Shown: positions 53,690-64,000 of the stretch, piece by piece
Numbering within the stretch: the first letter of the stretch is position 1
How the letters are laid out: every line of letters starts with the position of its first letter
Source of the DNA: Gnetum montanum
Lineage: Eukaryota > Streptophyta > Gnetopsida > Gnetales > Gnetaceae
Assembly (NCBI GenBank): GCA_015680685.1
Contig: MNCI01009622.1
Coordinates: 40,985-104,984 of the forward strand
Length of the DNA stretch: 64,000 bases
Direction: 5' to 3'
Program-made: the position numbers and the translations under genes
The notes under the pieces: generated by a model
Told to the model about the DNA's origin: nothing
What the model saw: only the letters and a program-made list of their open reading frames with translations
Databases searched by the model: none

Positions 53690-55850
53690 GAAGATCCAAA
53701 AAATAGAACAAGCTTGGCCATCAACTAAGGTGTTGTTGTTGTTGGTTAATCTTAACTTCAACAGAGGGTTGACTTGTTGCATGTTGATCAATAAATGCTT
53801 GTCTAGGCTGACAGTGTGGTAAATCATCGTGGCTCTAGATGTAAAATTTGCATAGATAACATAGGACCCTCCCATAGCATTTGGAATTTTTTACATTGAG
53901 GTAAATGCATGGGGTTCTAGTAGAGAATCTTGTCTCCCAATTAAAATTTAACTTTTCTTATTTCAAGATCATGTTGTTCTTTTTTGTGTGTCTTGTGCAC
54001 TTTGTTCAAGGATAGGTGATGAGTCATGAATTTGCTGGCTGTGATATCGCAGCTATGATATCACAGCCCTGTTGTATCAGTAGTCATGATATCGCATGGG
54101 CCGCGATATCATGTACGCGATATCGCAGTCAACGTGATATCGCGTCTTCCCCTGTGATATCGCGTACGTGATATTGCAGTCCATCGCCATATCTATAAAT
54201 AAGAGGTGGCTCTCCCTTATTTCTTATCCCAGTTTTAGAGTAGCGAAGCTATGACAGTTTGATCCCTCCAGAGTTAGATTTTTTCCCGTGTCTACCTGCA
54301 GTGTGGTGAATGTAATTGTACGGTTTCTTTATTCGAGTGTGCCGTACTTGGACACACACATGACCGGCAATAAAGATCAAGATTACTTCATCATTGCAGC
54401 ATTCACTTTGTCATTTATTTATTTTTTTATTTATTTAATGTTATTTACTATTTTCTCTCTCTCACCCTTAAACTCCTAGATCGAGGAACAAGTACGACTT
54501 GATTATGAGCATTTAAGTGTGACTGCTTGGTAGCCCAGTGGTGTAGCTAGGATCTACGCTTGGTAACCCAGTGGCGTAATTCAAATTTGCGCTTGGTAAT
54601 CCTAGTGGTGTACCTAGGATCTACGCTTGGTAGTCCTAGTGGTAGTTGTGCACAAAGTCCAAGATGTGTACGGTTGATCAAGGAATCGGTTGCTCGTCGC
54701 ACTTAGGCTAGATTAGATTTTCTTACCCTTTTCCTCCTAGTTTAGCTTAGTTAATCTTATTTTCCACTGCCTTCAGGAGTAGCATAGATTAGGAACACAT
54801 CATACACATCACTTTGGACTAAACCATACGTGACAAAGCTAACACTAGTCTAGGTGGGAAGACAGCAAACTGCGACCTAAGGATAACTATCTAGGTGCCA
54901 TAGCTAGTCCATCTGCGGAGTTCGACCGGATTGCGTGTGCGACACTCCTTTCGTATGGTTGAGTGTAGGGGTACCTCGCCACTCATCAACAGGGATACTA
55001 AGCAACTTTTGTCTAGCACATTTAAGTTCATTAATCTTTCTCTTCAAGCGAGAATCAAATCAAGGTCAAGTTTACAATTTAAAAGTGTACAATGCTATCT
55101 TTGAATAGGAAGAGTTGGAAGATTTTCATACACTAACTCATAGGGAGAATAATTGATAGGAATTTTCCATGTTGAACGATAAGCCCAAAGAGCATCATTG
55201 AGTTTAGTACTTTAGTCCTTCCTATACTTACTAATTGTGCATGTTAGTATCTTTGTTATTTTTCTATTAGTAACCTTTGTGTGATCGTTAGCTTGGGGGT
55301 CATATGGAGTTGTGAGTTTGTGCTCTACCGCTAAGAATTGCATAAGTTTCTGAAAAGTGGCAGCTATAAAATGCATTCCATTATCAAAAATTATGATCCT
55401 TGGCATACCAAACCTATTTACAACATTTTTTTGTACAAAACCATGCAATTGTAGAGGATGAACAATCAATGAAAATGGTGGCTTTAGCCAACTTAGTGAA
55501 ATAGTGAATAGTCTTGATGATATCTACCTTTTCATTAGACATAGGGTTGATGAACGCCATGAAGTCAATGCCCCAAAGATCAAAAGGCTCTAGTGGTTGA
55601 ATATAGTATTGGGGCCCTTCCATTTGTGTAGTCATCCCTTCATGTCTTTGGCATCTATCACATAAATAGAAGAAGTGATGGACATCCCTAAAGATTGTTG
55701 GTTAATAATACCCTACCATAAGGATTTTAATGACCATCCTCCTCCCAGCATAATGACCCCTACAAGGGCCTTCATGAGCATCTTGGAGGACTTAAAGTTG
55801 ATCTGAATCAAGCACACACCATTGTACTAGGCCATCAACACAACTCTTGT
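53690..55850 (-). pseudogene. pol: Ath-3 integrase, interrupted by solo LTR
   Basis: H2C2 part 'HEGPCRGHYAG' and 'CDRCQRHEG' (55780-55620); catalytic core 'FDLWGIDFMAFINPMSN' (~55570), 'FGMPRIIIFDNGMHF' and 'YDPQANDHTKVTNR' (55469-55260), where the Q-V-E of the core reads H-T-K, so the catalytic Glu is lost. The tail continues left of the solo LTR with 'KVHKTHKKEQHDLEIRKVK' and 'CKKFQMLWEGP' (~53990-53850). Taking out 54017-54988 and one target copy gives 'LSLNKVHK', matching 'LSLNEMHK' of Ath-1. Confidence 0.82.
54017..54988 (+). repeat. Solo LTR S2 (CpG-rich family) inside Ath-3 integrase
   Basis: 972 bp, TGATGAGTCATG ... CGCCACTCATCA, flanked by 'atagg' (54012-54016) and 'acagg' (54989-54993), one C/T apart. 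GATATC palindromes fill 54041-54178, followed by the TATA box TCTATAAATAAG (54192-54203). 'GAGTAGCGAAGCTATG' (54237) matches the post-TATA block of the Athila-like LTRs. At 54524-54660 four ~34-bp repeats of 'cttggta.cccagtggtgta' occur. Complete sister of S1. Confidence 0.92.
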
Positions 55851-55859
55851 AGAGGTTGC

Positions 55860-57700
55860 CCTTAATGTTTGGCCTAATGAAGAAACTATTGTTTCTTCCT
55901 ATTGTATCATTCATGCAACATCTCTTAGTAGGTAGAAGAAGATGTGATCATACTAGTTGGAATATTTAGGATTTTTTACTTCAACAACTTTGGCAAAGAG
56001 AAGTTCATTTGGAAATTGATTAGATAATGACCCTTCATCCTCTTTTCTATCCCATCATAATTGACACAAGTGGTCAACAACCACATTTTTAGTTTCCTTT
56101 CTATCTACCATCATAAGGTCAAACTCTTTAAGAATCATTAGCCATCGTATGACATGAGAGTCAATTATTAGTTTATTCATGAGAAACCATATAGCATTGT
56201 GGCCTATGTATACAAAAACTTGGTATCTAAGCACATAGAAGTTGAATGTTTCTAAGGGATACACCACTACCTTTTTCAATAGTGGTGTAGTTTAATTGTG
56301 CATCCAAAATGCTTTGACTTATATAATGGATATAGTAGGGATGTTTTTGATTATCCAATTATGTAAGAATATCTCCCAAAGCATAATTTGATGGATTAGT
56401 CATGATGTGGAATGGCCTACACTAGTAAGGTACCCATAGAATTGGGGATTTCTGTGACCTTCAATTTTAATAGCCAAAATATGTTCTTGTATTTCCTAGT
56501 CCAAGTGAATGCTGCATCTTTCTTTGTTAGCTCCATCAATAGTTTGGTGATTTTAATAAGTTCTTAATGAAGTGCCTATAATAACTAGCTTGACCAAAGA
56601 ATGACCTTACATCTTTCACCCTTTCTACTTACTTGGTGATTTCTTGGATGACATGTGCCTTTTTTGGGTCCAGCTCAATCCCTTTGATGGAAATTCTATG
56701 CTTCAAGACAATGTCTTCTTGGATCATTAGATGGCTTTTTTGCTAGTTGAGCCTCAAATTTGTCTCCACATATCTTTAAAGTGGTCCAAGGTTTGCTCAA
56801 ATGTAGGCCCATAGGTAGAGACGTTATTCATGAAGACTTCTACCCTACTACCAAAATGTTGTTGAAAGATGCTAAGGACAAACCATTGGAATGTAGTAAG
56901 AGAATTGCATAGGCCAAAGGGCATCTTCTTGTATGTAAAATTCCCTTAGGGAATTGTAAATGTCATCTTGGCTTGGTCTTCTAGTGCTATCTAGATTTGG
57001 TTATAGCCACTATAACCATCCAAGAAGTTGTAATATCAATGCCATGCTATTGTGTCCAATACCTAGTCTTTAAATTGCAATAGAAAATGATCCTTATATG
57101 TTGTCATCTTCAACAGTTAAAAGTTTATGCAAAATCTTCATTTTCCTCCTTTGTTTGGAACATTAATGAGTGAACTAACCCACTTGCTATCTGCAATTAG
57201 GTAGATGAAGCTAGCTTTGAGAAGTTACTCTATCTCTTCTTTGACAATTTGCTTAAGCTTAGGGTTCAATTATCATTACGGTTGCCTCTTTGGCTTGACA
57301 GAGGAGTTTTTGTAGATATGATGTTGGCATATTCAAGGATCTATTCCAATTAGCTCATAATATGACCAAGTATAGACTATTGGTCATTTTTTCACCACTT
57401 TCAACAATTTCTGTTTTTGTTTAAGAGCAAGTCTAGCATTGATGATCACCGACTTGTCATTTTTGGGAAAAGCATATTCCATTCGTATTGTTAGAGCCTT
57501 TAATTCAATGAATTCTTGCCTAAAGTTATCAAGGATCTTCAACTCCTTCCAATCTATTTTTCTTTGCGCATTGAAGGGTTGGCAATGTAGTTGCTCCATT
57601 TTGTTCATGCTTTCAATATAGGTGCTGGTAAGTCTCTCAACTAGTTCCATGCATATATTTGATTCCATTCCATCATCTATTATTAGCCATTGGGTACCTT
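55860..57700 (-). pseudogene. pol: Ath-3 reverse transcriptase and RNase H
   Basis: RT: 'NFRQEFIELKALTIRMEYA' (~57530), 'LLKASFIYLIADSKWVS' (~57210), 'LLKMTTYKDHFLLQF' (~57100), 'FLDGYSGYNQI' (~57020) and 'KMPFGLCNSLTTFQ' (~56930). The Athila active-site F-M-D-D appears as 'FMNNVSTYG' (~56830): both Asp are Asn. RNase H: 'VVVYPLETFNFYVLRYQ', 'VFVYIGHNAIWFLMNK' and 'NVVVDHLCQL' (56279-56055). The region 55860-56050 is an IN-proximal linker. Order matches Ath-1. Many TAG/TAA stops; dead. Confidence 0.83.
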
Positions 57701-57929
57701 CTTATTTTTTGGCTATTGAATACAGGCACCTTTGTATCATCATTATTTCAGCACACTAATTACATGCTTGAAGTGATGTGTCTTTGATAGTCCATAGTTT
57801 TTGCATGCAATGGCACCTTGTGTCATTGTATGTGATGCATGGAACTTTCATCTTCTCAACTTTTCCAAATTCATTTTCTTTGAAAATTTCTAAGGAAAGA
57901 TCTCAAATCCTCATTCTTGCATTTATTGT

Positions 57930-58454
57930 GCTTAACTATACCCTTCTCATAATGATAGGGAAGTCCCCCTTGCAATTCTTCACATTAATCACTAAGAAAT
58001 TAGTAGGATAGGACTTCCCACAAATGGTGGTCACAATATCCTCCACTAATTCCAAAGGGATATTGATGGATTTATTTGCTATCTCTAATTTGATGTACAT
58101 CTCCTTGGAAATTAAGTTAACTCTAGAACTTGAACTCAATAGAGCCTTTCATGGTTCATTTTCTACGATTTGTAAGTAGATGAAGGGACTCCTAAGATCA
58201 AATTGCTTCCTAGAAAGGTGGCAATCATTTATCCAATTTGTGACCACAAGGGTTAACATGATAGTGTGAATTTCAAAAAAATTTTGGTTTGAAGGCAACT
58301 TGGTAGGAATTTCAAAGGTACAAGTAGTAGGGTTAGCAACCACATGTGTTTGTGAGGGCTTTGTGGGACAGGTAGTCTTGAAGAATGATCTCTTACAATG
58401 CTTGGATTTAGGACCACTTAGATGAATATCTAGTTGTAAATTCATTGCCCTCAT
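57930..58454 (-). pseudogene. Ath-3 protease
   Basis: 'SRVNLISKEMYIKLEIANK', 'INIPLELVEDIVTTICGKS' and 'YPTNFLVINVKNCKGDFPI' (58139-57936) align with the Ath-1 and Ath-2 protease. The active-site D-L-G is replaced by serines (L-S-S-S-S-R), so the catalytic Asp is lost. The upstream linker (58454-58149) is a Thr/Pro-rich segment. Confidence 0.78.
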
Positions 58455-60841
58455 GGTGTTTCTTTACTATGGCTATGCAAGGATTTTACCTTGCATAAAT
58501 GAACTAAGAAACAAAGGTGTGATTAGTTGTGGTACAAACATGGATGAGTGTTGAGAAGGATAGAAGGAAAAAGGAGACCCCCTTTTAGAGAAGGTGCTAT
58601 GTAGAATTTTAGAGGATAGTTGTGATATGGAAAGAAAGCATGACTAGAGGGTTCATACAAGGATACATGTTTTTGGACATAGTAGCCATAGGAATCAGGT
58701 TGTTGATAAGGATATTATTACTGTGGTGGTGGCATCCTCCATGATTGCAGGTGTTTCCATTTATAATATTTCTCTTGAAGCTAAGGAGGAGCTTAATTTG
58801 GATAATACATTTATTTATAGAATTTTTTCTTGTAGTTGCCTTGTGGATAAGGCAACCACCTAGGGGATTGCCATTTTTTTAGTCTAAGATTTAAAGCATA
58901 CACACCAGATTCTTATAGATGTGATACCATTGGACAACATCACTTATGATGTTCATATTAGTAAATGTCATAACCATCATCATCTATTTTAGAATCTACA
59001 ACCTCCTCCATTATTGTAGCTTTACCCTTGTTTCTATGATATCCTTGTTCTACATCATTTTTCTTTGTCCTTTCGTGACCACTACCCCCTTGTTCTCTTC
59101 ATTCCTCTACAATCTTTAGAATTTTTTGGAATGTTTCATCCAAGGAGTTCCACATCTTGTCTATTTTAGTCAATATTTTAGTAATATATTTCTTTATTAG
59201 CAAGATTTTTCTTTGTACTACTTCATCAAGTGATGCCTCCTCCTCATTATCATAGAAATGCATCTCCCTCTTGGAGATGGAAGGGTCTTCTTTGTACTCT
59301 TCTATACTTTCATGATTTTTGAGTTCACCTTCTTTTTTGACCACATGATCAAGTAGCCTTTGGATCTGATGGGGTTGTAGTAGAAAAAGGCTCCCTTGAG
59401 CATAGATCCCAAGAGTTTTCCTTGCTTCATTTCTAAGCCCATCTATGATATGGTGTAGCTGATTCCTTTGGGAGTATCCATGATCTAGGAATTGATGCAA
59501 GAGAGAATAGTACTTGCTCAAGGCTGCATCCAAGGAATCATGATTACCTTGTTTCCATCCTTAGATTTGTCTCTACAAATTGGACACTTTGGAATAGGTT
59601 TGATACTTATCATTAAAATTTCTAGCATTGTACTTCATCAGTAAATAGATTTTGGTTTTAAGGATCAGTACTAGCTTTTAGATTCCTTGATGAGTATCCT
59701 CGAGAACAAGTTTAACTTTTTCCATTTATTTTTAATATTCTATAAGGCATAGGCATCATGAAAGGCTTGTAGATGGTTCTATGGATGTGAGTTATATTCC
59801 TCTTCAAATATAGGGACATTGTTCATATCTAGTTGCTTGATTTGACTATCTTTCAGGTGCCTAGTTGGGATTCTAACTACCTTTAAAATGTTCAACATAT
59901 TTCTAGTAGCTAGCAGAAGCTCATCATAGTCATAATGGTCTTGGTGGTCCCTGTCATGGCCATGATGTCTACAGTGAGTACTGTTATGGCTTCTTTCTTA
60001 GTGATTTTTCTCCCTTTGTTGCTACTCTTACCCTTGTTCTCTACTATCCTGATAGGATCTATGATAATCCCTATCCCATAATTTATGTCCATCCTAATCA
60101 TAACTACTCTTTATTTTATCTCAGCCTCTATTCCTCTTGTTAGAGTTAGAAGAGGAAGATGATGAGAATGATGAGGATGAGGAAGAAGAAGAATTAGCAC
60201 CAAAATGATGCCTACTAGTTTCTCTTCTTTAATCCCTACCCTAATCCTTATGTTTATCCTTATCTTTATGATTGTCATTATTCTTTCGTTTAGGTGAATG
60301 GCTATGGGTGTTGTCTTTTGAAACCCCTTGGTCTTGTGAACCATTCTTTCCCTTGCCCAGGTTAAAGGGTCTCCCCATGATAGAAAGGAGAAGAGTGAGT
60401 TTATTGGAATTTTCTCAAAAAGAACTCCTTACCTTATTTATGTTCCTACAATAATAACTAAGTTGGGACCCTCTTATGTTTAGAATCCTCATATCGTGCT
60501 TACATTTGATGATCCTTCCTTCATTGGACGTTGGTGGGATGATAATTCCCATAGAAGTGGTCTTGGACCTCATACTTTGTGTTAAGTATTGCAATGCCTA
60601 GCCTAATGAGATTGTTCATTAACATGATAGGAATAGATTGGTTGGGAGGCAATACAATGTTGCCTTCCATATCCCTTCATCATAGTTGCTTGTCTTGATG
60701 TAAGATGAAGGTGAAATTTGGAGTGTAAGGATCTAGATGGGTGTAGAAAATGCAAAGTTGTTGGAACATTTTTTGGACCTCCTATCTTTGATTGGTTCTA
60801 CTTGTAAGTGGTGGAGATTCGTCCTTGCAAGAAGAAGTCAT
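58455..60841 (-). pseudogene. gag: Ath-3 gag
   Basis: The start 'MTSSCKDESPPLTSRTNQR' at 60841 parallels Ath-1. N-terminal 'DMEGNIVLPPNQSIPIML' (~60680); polyserine and His/Asp-rich region (60200-59930: 'SSSSSSSSF', 'HHGHDRDHQDHYDYDE'). The capsid core includes 'QIKQLDMNNVPIFEEEYN' (~59840) and the long frame 59533-59099 with 'YYSLLHQFLDHGYSQRN', 'LHHIIDGLRNEARKTLG' and 'QIQRLLDHVVKKEGELK'. The C/H motif 'CCPMVSHLYESGVYAL' (~58930) precedes the protease linker. Forms the virus-like particle. The best-preserved gag of the window but still interrupted. Confidence 0.82.
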
Positions 60842-60965
60842 GGTAGCATTTGCCAAAAAATAGTGTGCTTGTTCTTGTTTCTCTAATGATTTATTATTTA
60901 ATGATCCTTACAACATCTTTATATGATATCACTATCTTTCCATACTTAGCACACTTAGCTAAACT

Positions 60966-60984
60966 AAGTCCTTGACAACAATAC
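60966..60984 (-). other. Primer-binding site, tRNA-Asp type (Ath-3)
   Basis: Minus strand 'TTGGTATTGTTGTCAAGGA' follows the LTR end. All six differences from the complement of the tRNA-Asp 3' end are C/T or G/A transitions. Confidence 0.8.
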
Positions 60985-61859
60985 CAATGATAAGTAGTGA
61001 GTAGTCCCTACTCCCAACCATACAAATCACAAGCGTGCACTAACAATTTGGTTGAATTCCATGGACTTAGCTCCTAAGTATGCATATAGATAAAGATGGT
61101 AACTTAGGAAAATGTGATTGTTGTCTTCTTAGCTCTCACTTGTGTAGGCTCTTATGTATGATTAAGTGTGAGCTAAGGCATGCGATATTTATTTGTATTT
61201 ATATTTATATATGTTTTATAGCTTAAGTATGGATGAAAAGATAAATGGTTGATAATTAACCAATTTGACTATCTAGCAGTTCTAAAGCTAACTATCCTAA
61301 CATAAGTATCTAGGCCTACTTTTTGTATACATCTTGAACTTGTATTAATGCTACTAGGTTACCAAGTGATAATTGTTGGATGTACTAAATGGTCACTGCT
61401 AGGATTACCAACTATTAAATGGTATGCTCAAATTGATCACACTTATGTGTTCATTATTAAATGCATTAATTAACTAAGATAGAAATATAAAGTGCATAAA
61501 AAATGAAGAGTAGGTAAGAAATATTAATCTATTCCAAGTACTATCATGAATGTTGAGAATCGTGTCTTTATTACTAGTCATATTAATGTGTTTAGGTACA
61601 TGATGCTCAGATAAAGATTTATACAATTACTTTAGTTCAAGTTGCGACACTCACAAAATATTCTAACTTTAGGGAAAGCAACCTACAAGAGCTTCGCTAT
61701 ACTATTGATTTAATGTGCCATAAATGTAGTGGATACATGCATTTATATAGGCTTGACTTGACCTTGCATTGATGCATGTGATCATGCAACAATGGGGCTA
61801 TGTCGATGGGGTTGCATTGATGCATGCTTGTCAACGTAGCTAGTCAATAGTGATTATCA
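60985..61859 (-). repeat. Ath-3 5' LTR
   Basis: 875 bp, TGATAAGTAGTGAG ... GTGATTATCA on the plus strand. Minus-strand promoter: motif array at 61850-61767 (tgatgca, gtcgatg, atgcatg words) and TATA box GCCTATATAAATGC at 61752-61739, followed by 'ATAGCGAAGCTCTTGTAGG' (61701-61683), the post-TATA block also seen in the other Athila-like LTRs. Confidence 0.9.
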
Positions 61860-61864
61860 TATTT

Positions 61865-62093
61865 CATAGCAATTCCTTCTTCAACATTTACACATTTTAG
61901 CCATTGATATTTGAGATACCAATCTTCTTGAAAATTCCTATAAACCTATATATTTTTTTCCAGATTCCATAACTTGTTCATTTTTTTGATTTGAAGTTAA
62001 GGAATTATCACTTTTATTTGAAGGAGACTCTTCAAAGATTTCGCTATAAATAGAACTGTGGTACCTATTTTCATCCCTTACCTTAAAATTCAT
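61865..62093 (-). pseudogene. hAT-like transposase, N-terminal fragment
   Basis: Minus strand from an ATG at 62093 ('MNFKVRDENRYHSSIYSEI'), a Ser/Asn-rich leader, then, in another frame, a segment like 'QEDWLSKYQWLKCVNVEEG' ending 'IAMK' at the Ath-3 junction. Joined to 47777 it continues 'CIFCETLRK', the zinc-finger start. The W-L-x-x-Y-x-W-L spacing before C-x-x-C is usual in DUF4371-type hAT proteins. The start is a guess; no upstream exon recognised. Confidence 0.6.
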
Positions 62094-64000
62094 TTCTACT
62101 TTTCCCTTGTTTATATTCCAACCAAACGTATCTATTGTTGACTATTTTCTTTTTAAACTTATTTCTTTCACCTAGATAACATGTGAAAATATTTTAATAC
62201 AAAAAACTATAAAATTATTTAAAACATATTTTATTTAGTAACTTAAATATATTTAAATATTAAAAAACTAAATTTTGTGCAATAAATACAATAATCAAGT
62301 TACTATAACGTATGCAAGTGTTTAATTCCTATAAAATTTATAAAGAAAAGATGCAAGATAACTACCCATAAGATAAAAATAAATGATACATGAATCTAAA
62401 AATAAATGATACATGAATCTATAATAATCTTTTGAATAGATTAAATTTGAAATAGGGATAAAGAATATCACATTAGAGCATATTCTTGAATTACTATTTG
62501 TTAAGAAGGTTACAAATTTAGTATATTCTTGGTTTTGTCCAAATTGTCGTGTATTAATTTATTTTAATTTTTAAAGTGTAAGCTTCTAAGGAAAGGAGGA
62601 ATTCAAATTTTTAAATTAATGAAAATTTGGGGCTTAATATAGTTATAAATGATTTAAAGTGGAATTTTGGATGATCTTATAAATTATAAATAATGTTAGT
62701 TTTATAAAGCCTGTTTCAACTTTTACTTTTGCTTTTATTTTTATTTTTCCAAAGAAGAGCTTAGAACTAACCATCATTTTTATCACGGTGGAAGAAGAAG
62801 ATATTTTCCTGACCATAGTCCAAAGAGAATAATCATTTACTCATTTTCATTTAAAACACCATTTGTTTGCATTTTAAACTCAACCTTGTAATAGCATATC
62901 AATCATCTTGTCCAACTTTTATGATAGTGGATTTCACTCAAAAGTATCATTTGTATTGCATGATTTTTCATATGATCCTGTGCGGTTAAGTTTTCAGTAT
63001 GAAAAATGTCATCCTGTATACTACTACTTGCCTCAAATGAAATCAGTTCAAACATGATTTTTTTAATTTCGAAGTCTAGTAAACATAAACATGTAGAACT
63101 GTGCATGCGTACAAATAGACCACAAAAAGCCATTGAGAATCAAAGGAAATAGAGAATAAAAAAGAAAGAAAAATCATATTCAATAATACAATTGATAGGA
63201 ACACTCCTACCACTACCATTTGTATATGATTCTGGACTACGAGTTAGAGTTTTTATAGTTTATTTATGGTTTACGCTTTGTGCCTGTAGAGTCGAATCAT
63301 GCTGGATTCCTAATAACCTTCGACTATTCTAGCATTTCACGTGGTTAGGGACATTGTACAGAAAAGAAAAAGGGGTAAAAAAGAATCTAAACTCCACTCT
63401 TTCGAGATTTAGTGTTGCAAGTAGACACAATAACTTTCTTTTTGATGTTAGTACTATTGTGCAACGAAATTCATTTCTAGTTGTGCTTGCCGGTGCCTAT
63501 ACTGCATTATTACAATAGTATTTGTTGGTGCTTTGCATGTTATTAGCACTCAGCCATGTTCACATCCATAAGTCCCACCCAACGTACAAAAACAAACAAT
63601 ATGACTTTCTTACATATAAAATACAAAATAAAAGCAAAAATACAAAATAGTAGAACGTAAAATTCACTATAAAATATATTATTAGGTTAAAATTTTTAAC
63701 TACCTGGACAAATGAAGTTTTAAAAAATTTTATCTGCAAATTGGTTGTAGGATACCTCAGATATTAAATTTGAATATTAAAAAAACAAACGTTAACATCT
63801 TTGTGGTAACAATAAGTAATCTAAAATGTAGTGTTGCTTCCCTTGTCATTTCAAAAACTTAGATCTAATTCATATACAAAATACATATAAAATTGTTACC
63901 ATTAAGAAAATAATTTAAAGTGTATAAGAAATAGAAGAAAAAAAATACATGCAATTTTAATTCACACACTTGTACAAAGCAAGAAGGATAACTCAGAACA
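62094..64000. other. AT-rich sequence without recognised gene or repeat
   Basis: No LTR, PBS, pol motif or repeat seen elsewhere in the window occurs here. The only open frames (e.g. 62903-63133, minus, 76 codons) show no recognisable motif. Local texture (fewer TAG-broken frames, some CpG such as 'cacgtggttag' at 63340) differs from the retroelement stack. Possibly the flank of the original hAT insertion or ordinary intergenic DNA. Confidence 0.4.

Larger units (their letters stand above)
47778..61859 (-). mobile_element. Ath-3: full-layout Athila-like element, minus strand
   Basis: A 14.1-kb element including a solo LTR at 54017-54988. Minus order: LTR 61859-60985, PBS, gag, PR, RT, RH, IN, extra PPT, spacer, internal promoter, ORF3, PPT, LTR 48649-47778. 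Target-site copies are 'cattt' (47773-47777) and 'tattt' (61860-61864), differing by one C/T. Removing the element plus one copy restores the hAT-like zinc-finger frame. Confidence 0.9.

Noticed and set aside
1-64000. tRNA, rRNA, snRNA or microRNA genes
   Set aside because: No cloverleaf, box A/B pair or rRNA segment was recognised; the tRNA-Asp matches are primer-binding sites of 18-19 nt only.

Overview
The window is repeat-dense, AT-rich plant DNA. It holds no convincing intact host gene, no rRNA or tRNA gene and no prokaryotic feature. Nearly everything between 1 and 61859 is a stack of decayed Ty3/gypsy LTR retrotransposons inserted into one another and, at the bottom, into an old hAT-like transposase gene. 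Primer sites matching plant tRNA-Asp, plant-type TATA boxes, T-rich GT..AG introns and the Athila and Tat/Ogre lineages all point to a seed plant with a large genome; I cannot name the species. Coding regions are broken mostly by TAG/TAA where CAG/CAA is expected, and LTR pairs, target-site duplications and primer sites differ mainly by C/T and G/A. That is the footprint of methylated-cytosine decay.

Layout. 1-1028: end of an LTR of the 'Tat-1' family. 1029-1457: middle piece of the hAT-like gene (minus). 1458-24769: 'Ath-2', a minus-strand Athila-like element with gag, protease and ORF3 but no RT, RNase H or integrase. It carries nested 'Ath-1' (3953-17141, plus), a full-layout Athila-like element: LTR, tRNA-Asp PBS, gag, PR, RT, RH, IN, internal promoter, ORF3, PPT, LTR. 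24770-~47605: 'Tat-1', a minus-strand Tat/Ogre-like element with two RNase H domains. It is split by a ~10.9 kb block (30641-41540) holding short tandem repeats, a ~190-bp array with higher-order structure, a solo LTR with an assembly gap, and a multi-exon coding region of unknown function. 47606-47777 and 61865-62093: the N-terminal pieces of the hAT-like gene, separated by 'Ath-3' (47778-61859, minus), a complete-layout Athila-like element that itself carries a CpG-rich solo LTR (54017-54988). 62094-64000 shows no recognisable repeat or gene.

How the parts work together. In the Athila-like elements gag-pol would be made from the LTR promoter and ORF3 from a second promoter about 0.5 kb upstream of it. 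The most interesting signal is that second promoter. In all three elements it looks like an LTR promoter (motif array, TATA box, then a shared downstream block), it lies 0.7-1.7 kb downstream of an extra polypurine tract that follows pol (or gag-PR), and it uses the same palindromic motif class as that element's own LTR: CATCGATG-like in Ath-1 and Ath-3, GATATC in Ath-2. This suggests an ancestral LTR was internalised to drive ORF3 and has stayed matched to the outer LTRs.
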